Below, in pieces: positions 35,520 through 45,495 of a DNA stretch of 50,180 nucleotides. A program made the translations under genes and the position numbers. The DNA comes from Hymenobacteraceae bacterium (lineage in GTDB: Bacteria > Bacteroidota > Bacteroidia > Cytophagales > Flexibacteraceae). The stretch spans positions 1 through 50,180 of the forward strand of contig CANHCT010000003.1 of assembly GCA_947459175.1 (NCBI GenBank). The letters run 5' to 3'. The stretch's first letter is position 1; the number at the start of each line of letters is the position of its first letter. The notes beneath the pieces are model-generated. The model was given only the letters and a program-made list of their open reading frames with translations, was not told the origin of the DNA and did not search any database.

Positions 35520-35541
35520 GGTAACTCGTTTAAAATCACTA

Positions 35542-38500
35542 TTAATTGAAAGTATCCAAATCAATTGGCCGCAGGATACCAAACCACTTGATAACCTTTT
35601 CACCAAGCTTGTCTGACTTGATGTGGATGATATATACCCCGGAAGCAATGGGCAACCCGTTCTGATTTTTCAAATCCCAATCAAGGAATGTTTGATAATT
35701 GGTTCCCCGTTCATTGATTTTCAATTCACCCCCTCCTACTGCTGCATAAGGCTTGGTATTGGTCTGATCAAAATTATATTGCCTTATCAGAGAACCTGAG
35801 AGATTGAAAATACTGACCACACATTGAGAAGGAATGTTCACAATCTTCACGCGATTATCAATCTGAGAACTTTCGTATTCGGATACAGACAAGTATGGAT
35901 TGGGCACAACACGAATCATATCCAATGCACTGGAACCTACGCTGGTGACATTCCGCTGGCTGGCATCAGCAGGAATTTCGAATTCATACACCGGGTCACA
36001 TTTTCCTGCATTTGCAAGTCCTCCGTGAGCAAAAGGCTCAAAAGCACGTTGAACACGAAGATTCACCTCGATTTGATTCAAATTCATAGAAAATTCCTCT
36101 GCATTGATGAAATCAATATTCCGGCCCATCAGTCCAACATACATCACATTGTTCATATACCAATTCCATACTCGGGGATTAAAATTCTGCGGACTCTGAG
36201 AGCTGAAATTGGTAAATAAAGAATCTATGGAACGCTCTGTTTCCCTGCAGGCATCATAAGCAGTATTGAGTACATAAATATAGTTCCTTGTACCAAGATT
36301 CAAACCCAGATTGGCTCGTGGCTCCCACTTAAGGTCATTGCCGGCTCCATTGTAAGGGTTTCCGAATCCTCCGGAGGTATCTTCCAAAATACTTTCAGAA
36401 AACATCATGTTCAGCCTTTGCCCTCTGTCAAGATCAACAGCATAACCGGGGAACCAGCTCATCCCTCTGGAGGCAACCAAATTGCCAAAGGGAGAAACCG
36501 AACCATCGCGCTGATACCTTTTGTTAACTGAAGGTCTTCTGCTTTTTGCCATGGTCCATTTGGGCCTGTTGGAACTGGACGCTCCTATGGTATCACATTG
36601 CAGAACCACAACGCGAGTCCATTTGCTCGTATCCGAAGTAAATACAATATCAACATTTTTTAATAGTGACATATTCCGAAATACGGATTTTGGACCATTG
36701 GCGTAATACAACTCGTCATCTTCAAAAGAATTGGTGGCTGCAAACATGGGGCCTCTGGTGAGTGATGTAGCAGCTGTGGTAAGGGCATATGGAGCCCATG
36801 AACCACCGGCCTGATTCCGGAAGGAACGGAAAGGATCCAGAGTCTGGTAAATATTCCCTGTGGCATATTTATCATCCCTTATCCATGAGGGACTAACTCC
36901 CGCTGTATTGAAGTCATACAACCATTGCTTTTGCCTGTCTGGGTCGTATTGAATGATTGAATTCAATGCTCCGTTTTTCTCAATTCCGTTGAATACATCA
37001 CTCCCAGGGGTAATTCCATTCTTGGGCCTTACTGCGATGCCATAATCAGGAATAATCTCTTCGGAAAGAGAACTTACCGGATTGGTACAAATGGTCTCCT
37101 TTCCTGAACCCAATTCCACCAATGTCCAGTAATCGAAGGGAAAATATTGTTGCACCACATTATTTTTGGTCGGATCTCCCTGGAGGAAAATTCTCGCACC
37201 TTTTGACTTGGAATCAACCAATATGGTATCACTGCGGTCTCTTTCAACCCTATCCATCTGAAAAGAGAAACTTCCGCCCTCACAACTGAAAGATTCAATA
37301 TCCAAATCGACCAAAGTGGGGAAACCATTCACAGGAACAACTCTTCTCACTCTGGCTACACCTTTTCTGTAGTCAAATCTCGGACTGATCCGGTAGCCGG
37401 CATCGGGCACAAAATTGTCGTCCGATTCAATGATATCACCAACCTTGAAAGCATACCCGGCATTGATGTTGTAACGAATGCGGTTGGAAAAGGTCATGCG
37501 GAATTTACCGCCTTTCAGTGCTTTGGGATTATACACCTTGAAGTCGATAGGACCGTTGCCAGCCTTGTAAGTTACCCTGTCAACTTTGCCTTCAGTGAGA
37601 ATCCTGTCCCGTTGCCCTTCTTTCAATTGCAGGAGATTCCCGGAGTTGCCGGTTCCGTTTACGCGGGTCACCTCAAATGAACTTCCAAAGCCATACGCCG
37701 ATGTAGTACCAAATGATTCAGGATTGAACTTATGGGGAATGGCCGTAAAAATCTTATAATTCTCAACACCCTGAATATACGGACGCTTAGCTTGAGAATT
37801 TTTATTGTAACCATACGCCACAACAGCATAATAATACTTTTTGAAGTTGGACAGCTTACCTCCGCTTATTGAAGAAAACATATCCCGCTCTACCTGAAAT
37901 GTCCGAAAAATACCTTTATCAGGTGTATTTTTCACCTTAGGAGTAAGAATATCCTGATTGAGATCGGGATTGAACTCAATATTACTGATAGAAGTGACAC
38001 CATCGGCAACATCCATAATACCATTGAAGTCCACCACGCCGTCACCGTTGACATCAGCATCCAGCGGACGGGCTCTGTCCGGGTTATCTAAATCCTGAAC
38101 TGAAACCTTATCGTCCTTCAGTTGGAAAATTTTATATCCCTGAAACCTGAAATATACATCTTCATTATTTGGTCCACCGGTGACAGAGCGATTCAGCTCC
38201 AAATAAGATTCTGTGGTCATCAGGGGAGAAGGCACGATAACATCAGGAACTATGGTGAACACCAACTTTCTGTCGATTTCAGAAATTTCAAGATTGGGGC
38301 TGTTGGGTCCAATATTCCTTTTGAAACAGGTATTGAAACGGTCCTGAGCCAAATCATCAGCTGCCAAAAGTTTTCCGAAAGACCCGGTAGCCCCGCCGGA
38401 ATTGGCTCTTGCCCATACAATTCCTATGGTACACTCATTTTTGGCGCCCGGCTTCAGCGTAAAAGGACCATTGTTGGCAAGGAAACGACGGTCACCGGGA

Positions 38501-40044
38501 GGGTTATTGGCCGTTTTTTCATTCCAGGCTGCACCGCAGGATCTGGGTTGTTCACAGCCCCGGTTGCCGCATGCAAAACCGAAGGGATCGCTTTGCTCCG
38601 TAACATTCGGGAACATGTACACCGCTTTAGGATTGTTGGGTGAAACAGGCTCAAGCCCAGCGCCTCCGAAACTGATGTCGTTGCCGTTTTTCCAACGGTT
38701 ACGCAGGTAATTATAAAATTCTGAGGGCAAACGGGGGTCTCCGTTGATGGGATTTCCGCCAATGTTGTAATAGATAAACCCGGACATTACAATTCTTTCA
38801 TTTGTATCCGGCGGGGAAGAACCGGGACCGTCACAATCCAAATCCCAGTCTATATTATCAAACTTATCATCCGGGAAGGGGCCCCTGAAAAAATCCACAC
38901 CTATAGCGGGTGGGTTTTCACCGTATCCCATGGTTCCTTCGTCGAAGTCGTCGCCATTGTAGCAAATACCCAAACCACGCATTACATCGCATCCTACATA
39001 ATCATCGCTGGCATTACCCAGGTCGGGATCCGCCCATTGGGCGAGATAGGTTTGGTCCAAAATATAATTGCCTTTGTTAAATAAGCGCTGGCGCAGAAAG
39101 GTCATGTCGTTGGTGGCATCTGTAGCCGCATATGCGAAAGCCTCATAATGAACCTCCATGCCCAAACCGGGTACAAACGGTGCAGCTATGTCTGGAAAAC
39201 CCTTTTTATTCCCTATGTCGTTACAAACCCACCAAAGCACCTGATCCGCTCCGGAGTTGATGTTGATTTCAGTACCCTCGCACTCCAGATCTTTTTCAGT
39301 TCCTGCCCAGAGAGGATAATCGCCCTGACATGGATTGTAAATACCATTGGAATCGGCATCATAAAAATTTGCCAGATTATTATCAACAGAAGCTACAGCC
39401 TCAGGATCAATAGAGAATTCACTTTTCTGCTTTAAGTAAGGATTGCCTTTTCCTGGCCAAAACCGAATTTCTGCAGGGATTTGCTCACAGTCGGTAATCA
39501 AACCGGCAGCCTGATTGCTGACAAAGTCTTTCACCGTTTTCCTGTTGCATTTAAAAAGTTGATCCCAGGCTGCACATACCCTTGGGGATGTATAGGTAGT
39601 AAGGTCTGGATTGTAATCTTTTAAAGGACCCGGCCAGTAATTGGCAAATCGGCCATTTTCCCGGTATGTCTGGGCCATTACAATCAGGTTACCTGAGCCT
39701 CTTTCCAATCCACCCAGCCAAATGGCAGCAGCAAACATAGAATGCTTAGATGTGGTAAAATTGTCTGTACGCTTGGGCACTTCATATCTGGCCTGACTAA
39801 GGCCCGGATCCCAAAACATATCCCCCTGATTCATGTATCTGGCCCTTACGTTATTGATATCCAAATCTGCACGGCTGGCACCAACATTACAATCGGAAGA
39901 AGCCTGAACAGATTGACCGCCGGTAGAACCATTGGAAGTGTTACCGGAACCCGGAGTTATCGGAGCAGCAGGTGGAGCAGCAGCAAAAGCTGTAGCGCCA
40001 AACCAGCAAATCAACCATCCTGTTAATAAATTCCTGTTTTTCAT
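35542..40044 (-). CDS. Very large exported protein with FlgD-like/T9SS-type C-terminal domain
   Basis: I use the ATG at 40044 (1500 residues; the frame also opens at 40053). The signal peptide is GWLICWFGATAFAAA. The body is rich in Asp/Asn/Gly/Pro and aromatic residues with no enzyme motif I recognise. One segment (DADVNGDGVVDFNGI) matches an EF-hand/dockerin-type calcium loop, and other acidic loops (DLDCDGPGSSPPDTNE, DADSNGIYNPCQGD) probably also bind calcium. The C-terminal ~130 residues start VVPNPYLSVSEY and continue CVVSIFNLSGSLIRQYNF and ASGVYIIHI, an Ig-like FlgD/T9SS type A-like module, but with an extra tail KWFGILRPIDLDTFN. It is probably exposed at the surface. It lies 28 bases after the TonB receptor and 22 before the PorV-like gene. 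Confidence 0.82.
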   Translation of the reverse strand: MKNRNLLTGWLICWFGATAFAAAPPAAPITPGSGNTSNGSTGGQSVQASSDCNVGASRADLDINNVRARYMNQGDMFWDPGLSQARYEVPKRTDNFTTSKHSMFAAAIWLGGLERGSGNLIVMAQTYRENGRFANYWPGPLKDYNPDLTTYTSPRVCAAWDQLFKCNRKTVKDFVSNQAAGLITDCEQIPAEIRFWPGKGNPYLKQKSEFSIDPEAVASVDNNLANFYDADSNGIYNPCQGDYPLWAGTEKDLECEGTEININSGADQVLWWVCNDIGNKKGFPDIAAPFVPGLGMEVHYEAFAYAATDATNDMTFLRQRLFNKGNYILDQTYLAQWADPDLGNASDDYVGCDVMRGLGICYNGDDFDEGTMGYGENPPAIGVDFFRGPFPDDKFDNIDWDLDCDGPGSSPPDTNERIVMSGFIYYNIGGNPINGDPRLPSEFYNYLRNRWKNGNDISFGGAGLEPVSPNNPKAVYMFPNVTEQSDPFGFACGNRGCEQPRSCGAAWNEKTANNPPGDRRFLANNGPFTLKPGAKNECTIGIVWARANSGGATGSFGKLLAADDLAQDRFNTCFKRNIGPNSPNLEISEIDRKLVFTIVPDVIVPSPLMTTESYLELNRSVTGGPNNEDVYFRFQGYKIFQLKDDKVSVQDLDNPDRARPLDADVNGDGVVDFNGIMDVADGVTSISNIEFNPDLNQDILTPKVKNTPDKGIFRTFQVERDMFSSISGGKLSNFKKYYYAVVAYGYNKNSQAKRPYIQGVENYKIFTAIPHKFNPESFGTTSAYGFGSSFEVTRVNGTGNSGNLLQLKEGQRDRILTEGKVDRVTYKAGNGPIDFKVYNPKALKGGKFRMTFSNRIRYNINAGYAFKVGDIIESDDNFVPDAGYRISPRFDYRKGVARVRRVVPVNGFPTLVDLDIESFSCEGGSFSFQMDRVERDRSDTILVDSKSKGARIFLQGDPTKNNVVQQYFPFDYWTLVELGSGKETICTNPVSSLSEEIIPDYGIAVRPKNGITPGSDVFNGIEKNGALNSIIQYDPDRQKQWLYDFNTAGVSPSWIRDDKYATGNIYQTLDPFRSFRNQAGGSWAPYALTTAATSLTRGPMFAATNSFEDDELYYANGPKSVFRNMSLLKNVDIVFTSDTSKWTRVVVLQCDTIGASSSNRPKWTMAKSRRPSVNKRYQRDGSVSPFGNLVASRGMSWFPGYAVDLDRGQRLNMMFSESILEDTSGGFGNPYNGAGNDLKWEPRANLGLNLGTRNYIYVLNTAYDACRETERSIDSLFTNFSSQSPQNFNPRVWNWYMNNVMYVGLMGRNIDFINAEEFSMNLNQIEVNLRVQRAFEPFAHGGLANAGKCDPVYEFEIPADASQRNVTSVGSSALDMIRVVPNPYLSVSEYESSQIDNRVKIVNIPSQCVVSIFNLSGSLIRQYNFDQTNTKPYAAVGGGELKINERGTNYQTFLDWDLKNQNGLPIASGVYIIHIKSDKLGEKVIKWFGILRPIDLDTFN

Positions 40045-40072
40045 GGTAATCATTAGTTAAGTGGTGGGTATG

Positions 40073-43000
40073 TCAGAAGTTGTATGAAAATCCAATCCTA
40101 AAACGGCGTGGCAATGAAATGTTGTCGGGATTCATGATGGCCATATTGTAAAACATGGCATAGCTTTCAGGACTAACTGCCTGACTGGTGAGATTCTGAC
40201 CAAACTGAGAGGTCAGAAAACCATTGTCTGTGGGAGAACCTGTACGGGCATACACACCAAGAACATTTTGCGCGTTGAAAACATTTTGTACATAAAAATA
40301 TACATTGATAAAATGGTCTCTGGAAGATCCTCCGGATTTTATGGTAAAATTCTTATCAATCCGGATGGAGGTACGGTTGTTCCATGGCAATCGGGAACCG
40401 TTGATTGCACCTTTTACCTGATACCTTCCGCCCCATGGCGAACCATCTTGTGTAAAGGGGGTTCCCGAGCCGGCATAATTGGTCATGTTGAAGCCCATGT
40501 TTGCCAAAGGCTTCATTCCCAATAATTCAGGACCTTCTCCATCGCCGAAGCGGTAATCAAAGTTCAACTTAAAAGCATGCCGCTGATCAAAGTTGAGGGC
40601 TGTAGTATTGCGAAGATTGGGCGTGGATGTATTAAGTAATGCGCCGGCAAAATTGGATGCCGAACCCTCTGCGAATGCCAACGTGTAAGAAGCCTGGGCA
40701 GTAAAGTTTTTGGTTTTCCTCAGGTCATACTGGAGAGATATTCCTTTTACCACACTAAAGTCCTGATTACCACTTGTTTGATAGCGTATGGGATAAGCAT
40801 AGTTGACATTGATTACCTGAATCAGATCTTTCACCTCGGAATAAAATACTGAAAGTTTAAGAGCAGAGCTTTCGTTGAGTGCCTGCTGGAAACCCAAAGC
40901 ATAATCTATCTTCTTTTGAGGCTTCAGATTGGGATTATTCAGAAAACCTCCGTTGTTACCCAAAATTCCAAGATAATCGGCACCTGTGGCATAATTCTGT
41001 TGCAATGCGTTGTTGGCATTAACTCCGAGCGGCCGCTGGGTCAACACATCGTAATGGGCGTAGAAAAGAGCCTTTTCCGAAATGGGAAAGGAAAAGGAAA
41101 TTCTGGGTAATACATTGATTTGAGGCTTGAAATCTTCAAAAGCATCCAAAGTTATTCCGTTGACACGCTGAAGGTTGCGAAGATTTCTGTCTTGTATGCC
41201 CGTAGCGTTGAAGAAAGGATTAACCGATCCATTTACTTCCAGGGAGGCCGGATTGCTGGTCTCTACCCCGTTTTGGTCGTACCATGTATCTCCGTTCCTG
41301 AAACCTTTAACCTGAAATTCATTGTAGTTGGTTCCGTTGAAGGTACTGGATGGCTTATCTACATAAACGGCCCAATCGTCGCCTACTCCGGCAGGGCGGT
41401 TTTTATTGGATGCGGTGAAAAAATCACGGGCAGTGGTCAGGCGGGTAAGGGAGTACTTGTCTCTCAACACCGGCATATTGACATCAAAAGCATCCACCCT
41501 GAGGCCGAGCCGAAGAATTAAATCTCCGATTTGAAAGCGATCTTCGATGAATCCTGCATAGTACAGCGGGCGGAATGCATCTATTGGCCGGTTGATGGTG
41601 TCTGTAAAAAAGTCGTAGAAAGATGTTCTTTTGGCTACATCACCATATGCATTATATCCCGACCACGAAGTAATTCGGTTTACCCCGTTATTAAGCAAAT
41701 CTGACACTCCAAAGTCCCTGAGCGAAAAAGTATTGGGGCCGTAACTGTCAATAAAAATTTCCTCATCAATCGGAATACCATTTCTTCTTCTGAAGTTAAA
41801 ATCAAATACAGACTGACCTTCAAGCCTACCGCTTCCGTCCTCATTCAGATTCCGGTTAACGAATGGCGAACGATAAACAAAATTAACCAGTTTGCCATTG
41901 TTCGGATCGCCCGGATTAATGTAACGACCAGTATCCAATCTGATGTCTTCTCCCAATAAACCGGAAGAAAGATGTCCGTTCAATTGCTGACGGGCCCTTC
42001 CATACAAAGAACCTGAGGTATTGAAATCACGGATAATTCTCTGCTCAAATTCTCCCCCGATTTTGATGGTGTGGTTCTTAATTTCGGCAGCAGCCTGAAA
42101 AGAAAACCGGTATTGTTCATCCCGGTCGCGGGAAAAATTGACCTGACTTTTGCCGAGAGCAGGGTAAAAGTATCCAAAATCATTGATACCACCGGATGTA
42201 GCACCATTAAAGAAACCACCAAGATTAAACACCTGAAAATCATTAACAATATTGTTTTCAGTAAAAATCTGGCTGTTGACACTGGACAAATCGCGATTCA
42301 GGTCTGATGGTTGATAAGATATTCTGAAGGGCTCATCCTTAAATACATACAAATTGCCGGGAGCGGACAAGAAACTACTATCTTTTGTAAAAACATTCCC
42401 ATTCTCATCAATTCCTTTATAAAGCAAGGTTCGGGGAGGTGCCTGTGTGGGCCAAAACAAATCCCGACGGTCGATGTTGAATTTGCCCACATAATTGTAT
42501 TCATTCAATCTCTCTCCGAACCTGGGATCATAGGACATTCGGTTTCTGCGTACATAATCAAACTGTACCTGGTAGTAGACATTTTTCAGCAATGCTCCGG
42601 TATCCTTAATTCCGGTGTTGAAAGTCTGGCGGAAGCGGATAAAGGCATTGTAGTTATTATCCGAAGAGTTGCCGTTATTGGCAGAATTGAATAGATTCTG
42701 ATAGCTGTTGGGGTCCGGACTTTCGCCTGAATTGTCCTCACTGGGTCCCAACTTTGATCGGGTCATATTGTAATTTCCGCCAACAGTTAGCAGTATGTCA
42801 TCAGAAGGCTGGAAGTCCAGATTCAGATTCGACTGAAAAAGGGTACTGGCCATGTTGGGCCGTGCCGAAACCCGCTGAAACTGGTCCGGTCCAAAAAAAT
42901 TGGCAGTGGCGGAATATGAATCGCCAAAACGGGTCAGAGGCTTTTGCCGGATTTGATTGAGTGCAGCGTCAGTAGCCCTGTAAATGGGAAGCGCTGATGG

Positions 43001-43924
43001 ATCTTCATCGGCATTGGAGGTAAATTGCGCAGCCCCAAAGAAACCCAGAATGGTTTTTCCTTCGGTTACCATACCATTGGGCAGAGTCTCCTTTCTTTTT
43101 ATGAGTGGTCCTGAACCATTAATACCTGCGAAGTTGTAGTGCCATTTATCAAATAAAGAGGATGTTTCACCCTGAACGCCGAAAGACAATTTCTGAGCGG
43201 CCGATTTGGTTGTTATGGAAATGATACCGCCCAGGGCATCCCCGTACTGAGCAGGAATTCCTCCGGATACGATAGAAAGTTCTTCAATCGCTTCTGCAGG
43301 GGGAAGGTTGGTTCCAAACTGACGGATTCCGTTGATAAACACAGCGTTATCCGTTGTTCTCATACCCTTGATGTTAACATTATTGTTATCATCGGCAGAA
43401 AATACATTGGCCTGAGTGGCCACCATGGAGTTCACATTCCGGGTCGGAATTTTGGCAATCTGCTCGGCGCTGAGACTCACTTTTTCTCCGTTGTCCACTC
43501 CGATGATGGGCTCTTTGTAAGCCTTTATCACAACTTCTTCCGTAGTTTTGGATGAAGAGGTGAGCTGAACATCGAGCTTACGGGTTTGCTCAAACCCTAT
43601 TTTCACATCCTTGATTACCTCTTTTACATACCCGACTCCAAGAACTTCCACGGTGTAAGTTCCGGGAGAAACCGGTGATACAGAGTAGTTTCCGTCAAAA
43701 TCGGCATTGGCACCACCTTTGAGGGCACCCCCGGAGAACAATTTTACCCCTGCAAAGGCGACAGGCTCTTTGGAGTCCTTGTCCACAATTCTTCCGAATA
43801 GTTTTCCGTTCTGTGCATACACGGACGAAAACCCGCAAATCAGGGAGGCAAGCCCGAAGGCCAGCGCAACTTTTATTTTTTCAGACAATTCCAACACGTA
43901 ACAGTTTTTCGTTAGCGGTTTCAT
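40073..43924 (-). CDS. TonB-dependent receptor with carboxypeptidase-regulatory-like domain
   Basis: The ATG at 43924 gives 1283 residues with signal peptide VALAFGLASLICGFSSVYAQ. An N-terminal carboxypeptidase-regulatory-like domain follows (GKLFGRIVDKDSKEPVAFAG, FDGNYSVSPVSPGTYTVEV), then the plug (ISLSAEQIAKIP-type segment VSLSAEQIAKIPTRNVNSMV, NIKGMRTTDNAVFINGI, SGGIPAQYGDALGGIISITT) and a long 22-strand barrel with AsnAspArg-rich loops, ending RFRIGFSYNF with a terminal phenylalanine as outer-membrane proteins usually do. Such receptors move substrates across the outer membrane with TonB energy. No SusD gene is linked; its operon partners are the giant secreted protein and the PorV-like barrel. 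The substrate is unknown. Confidence 0.93.
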   Translation of the reverse strand: MKPLTKNCYVLELSEKIKVALAFGLASLICGFSSVYAQNGKLFGRIVDKDSKEPVAFAGVKLFSGGALKGGANADFDGNYSVSPVSPGTYTVEVLGVGYVKEVIKDVKIGFEQTRKLDVQLTSSSKTTEEVVIKAYKEPIIGVDNGEKVSLSAEQIAKIPTRNVNSMVATQANVFSADDNNNVNIKGMRTTDNAVFINGIRQFGTNLPPAEAIEELSIVSGGIPAQYGDALGGIISITTKSAAQKLSFGVQGETSSLFDKWHYNFAGINGSGPLIKRKETLPNGMVTEGKTILGFFGAAQFTSNADEDPSALPIYRATDAALNQIRQKPLTRFGDSYSATANFFGPDQFQRVSARPNMASTLFQSNLNLDFQPSDDILLTVGGNYNMTRSKLGPSEDNSGESPDPNSYQNLFNSANNGNSSDNNYNAFIRFRQTFNTGIKDTGALLKNVYYQVQFDYVRRNRMSYDPRFGERLNEYNYVGKFNIDRRDLFWPTQAPPRTLLYKGIDENGNVFTKDSSFLSAPGNLYVFKDEPFRISYQPSDLNRDLSSVNSQIFTENNIVNDFQVFNLGGFFNGATSGGINDFGYFYPALGKSQVNFSRDRDEQYRFSFQAAAEIKNHTIKIGGEFEQRIIRDFNTSGSLYGRARQQLNGHLSSGLLGEDIRLDTGRYINPGDPNNGKLVNFVYRSPFVNRNLNEDGSGRLEGQSVFDFNFRRRNGIPIDEEIFIDSYGPNTFSLRDFGVSDLLNNGVNRITSWSGYNAYGDVAKRTSFYDFFTDTINRPIDAFRPLYYAGFIEDRFQIGDLILRLGLRVDAFDVNMPVLRDKYSLTRLTTARDFFTASNKNRPAGVGDDWAVYVDKPSSTFNGTNYNEFQVKGFRNGDTWYDQNGVETSNPASLEVNGSVNPFFNATGIQDRNLRNLQRVNGITLDAFEDFKPQINVLPRISFSFPISEKALFYAHYDVLTQRPLGVNANNALQQNYATGADYLGILGNNGGFLNNPNLKPQKKIDYALGFQQALNESSALKLSVFYSEVKDLIQVINVNYAYPIRYQTSGNQDFSVVKGISLQYDLRKTKNFTAQASYTLAFAEGSASNFAGALLNTSTPNLRNTTALNFDQRHAFKLNFDYRFGDGEGPELLGMKPLANMGFNMTNYAGSGTPFTQDGSPWGGRYQVKGAINGSRLPWNNRTSIRIDKNFTIKSGGSSRDHFINVYFYVQNVFNAQNVLGVYARTGSPTDNGFLTSQFGQNLTSQAVSPESYAMFYNMAIMNPDNISLPRRFRIGFSYNF

Positions 43925-43936
43925 TTTTAAAGCGAG

Positions 43937-43967
43937 CAATATTAGTTCACGGTTTACCTCTGACCAA
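43937..43967 (-). promoter_or_regulatory. Candidate -33/-7 promoter for the TonB receptor operon
   Basis: On the minus strand TTG (in TTTTTTGG, 43967-43965) is 20 bases before TAATATTG (43944-43937), which differs from TAnnTTTG at one base and is followed by C. Spacing is right for a Bacteroidetes sigma-ABfr promoter, but the leader to the ATG at 43924 would be very short. Confidence 0.45.
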
Positions 43968-43981
43968 AAAATATTGAGAGT

Positions 43982-44965
43982 TTACATCAGATTCGGACCG
44001 CTTTTCACAATTTTAAGGTTAAAATAATGCAGGATTTTCAGAGCAAGAATTTTTGAAATTTTTTCATAAGATTCTAAAGACCAGCCTGCTACATGCGGAG
44101 TGAGGATTACATTCTCTCTTGAGAACAGATTACCGAAGTACAGGGGAAATTTTTTGTCAAATTTTTCCAATGGTTCGGTCTCAAATACATCCAGACCTGC
44201 TGCGGAAACATGACCCTTTTCCAGCATCTGATCCAGTTCTGCAGTCTTCACAATCTTTCCTCTCGAAGTATTGATAAAAACCAGTCCTTTCTTACACGAC
44301 TCAAAAAAAGCCTTATCAACCCAATGCCTGGTTTCTTCTGTCAGCGGAATGTGCAGCGACACAATATCGGATTTGGCTTGCAGGGTTTTGAGATCTGTTC
44401 TTTCTGCGTTGTCATCCGGCCAGTCTGAAAGGTATTTGTCGTAAGCCAGAACCTTGCAACCAAAACATTTTAGCCGCCTGGCCACTGCCCTGCCCATGTT
44501 GCCGTATCCAATCAGGCCCACTGTTTTACCTGCCAATTCAAAGCCTCTGAATTTTTCGCGGTCCCAGATTCCTTTTCGCATACTGCGGTCGGCCTCAGAA
44601 ATACGGCACAAAAGACCCAGAATCAATGCCATTGTATGCTCGGCTACGGCATCGGCATTGCCTTCGGCTGCATGTAAAAGTTGAACCCTGTGTTTTTCGG
44701 CTGCCTTTTGGTCAATTCCATCCAGACCCGCCCCGGCACGAGCCACCAATTTCAGGTTGGAGGCTTTTTCGAAAAAAGCAGAGTCCAAATAAAATTTACT
44801 CCTGATGACCATAACTTCAAAAGACGCAATAACGGAAAGCACCTCTGCCTCAGAAATGTGAGGCCGGTATTCAATATGCATGCCATGGGCCGAAAGCATA
44901 TCCATCAAAGCGGGATGAACATCATCGGCTATCAGGCATCTGAAGTGCACAGACAAATCAGGCAA
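43982..44965 (-). CDS. D-2-hydroxyacid dehydrogenase (phosphoglycerate dehydrogenase-like)
   Basis: The 327-residue NAD(P)-dependent dehydrogenase has the Rossmann motif VGLIGYGNMGRAVA (149-162) and catalytic residues R235 in NTSRGKIV, the acidic motif DVFETEPL (E262/E264) and H291 in LTPHVAGW. The N-terminal segment IADDVHPALMDMLSAHG is as in SerA-like enzymes. There is no C-terminal ACT domain, so it may be a short SerA or another 2-hydroxyacid dehydrogenase; the 'SerA-like' label is the safe limit. It follows the Bcp gene by 40 bases on the same strand. Confidence 0.9.
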   Translation of the reverse strand: MPDLSVHFRCLIADDVHPALMDMLSAHGMHIEYRPHISEAEVLSVIASFEVMVIRSKFYLDSAFFEKASNLKLVARAGAGLDGIDQKAAEKHRVQLLHAAEGNADAVAEHTMALILGLLCRISEADRSMRKGIWDREKFRGFELAGKTVGLIGYGNMGRAVARRLKCFGCKVLAYDKYLSDWPDDNAERTDLKTLQAKSDIVSLHIPLTEETRHWVDKAFFESCKKGLVFINTSRGKIVKTAELDQMLEKGHVSAAGLDVFETEPLEKFDKKFPLYFGNLFSRENVILTPHVAGWSLESYEKISKILALKILHYFNLKIVKSGPNLM

Positions 44966-45005
44966 AGAAAAGGTTGGAAGGCAGGTAAAAAATCAGGATA
45001 AATAA

Positions 45006-45455
45006 TTACCCCAGAATCTGTGCGGTGTGGTCGTCGGTTTTTACTTTGTCGATGATTTGGGCAATCATTCCGTTTTCATCAATGACAAAGGTATTCCGCA
45101 CCACACCCATGTATTTCTTCCCGTACATGGATTTTTCCTGCCATACACCGTATGCTTCTGCCACTTTGTGGTCGGTGTCGGCAAGGAGCGGAAAGTTCAG
45201 GCTGTACTTATTGATAAACTTCTGATGCGATTTTTCATCATCCCCGCTTACACCCAAAACATGATATCCAGCGGCTGAAAGGGCAGAAATATTGTCCCTC
45301 AGATTGCATGCCTGAGCAGTACAGCCGGGTGTATCATCTTTGGGGTAAAAATAAAGAACCAGTTTCTTTCCTTTGAAATCAGACAGGCGGATTTCGTTTC
45401 CGTTCTGATCTTTTCCCTGAAAATCAGGGGCTTTGTTTCCTGTTGACAGTACCAT
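45006..45455 (-). CDS. bcp: Thioredoxin-dependent peroxiredoxin (Bcp/PrxQ)
   Basis: The ATG at 45455 gives 149 residues, the family norm; the frame to 45635 overlaps the next gene and is not homologous. Motifs: NKAPDFQGKDQNGNEIRLSD, YFYPKDDTPGCTAQACNLRD with peroxidatic cysteine C45 and the resolving candidate C50, and GVVRNTFVIDENG. Bcp reduces hydrogen peroxide and organic peroxides using thioredoxin. It has a candidate box about 40 bases upstream and runs into the dehydrogenase gene. Confidence 0.95.
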   Translation of the reverse strand: MVLSTGNKAPDFQGKDQNGNEIRLSDFKGKKLVLYFYPKDDTPGCTAQACNLRDNISALSAAGYHVLGVSGDDEKSHQKFINKYSLNFPLLADTDHKVAEAYGVWQEKSMYGKKYMGVVRNTFVIDENGMIAQIIDKVKTDDHTAQILG

Positions 45456-45495
45456 TTTAATAATAATTTGAAATGGAGATAATGAATTTGGCGTG

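Noticed and set aside
35520-35648. Extended N-terminus of the PorV-like protein
   Set aside because: It overlaps the end of the 1500-residue gene by over 100 bases and hides the signal peptide that begins at the GTG at 35519.
40073-43924. Classical SusC/SusD glycan-uptake locus
   Set aside because: No SusD-like lipoprotein or glycoside hydrolase gene is linked; the partners are a giant exported protein and a PorV-like barrel.
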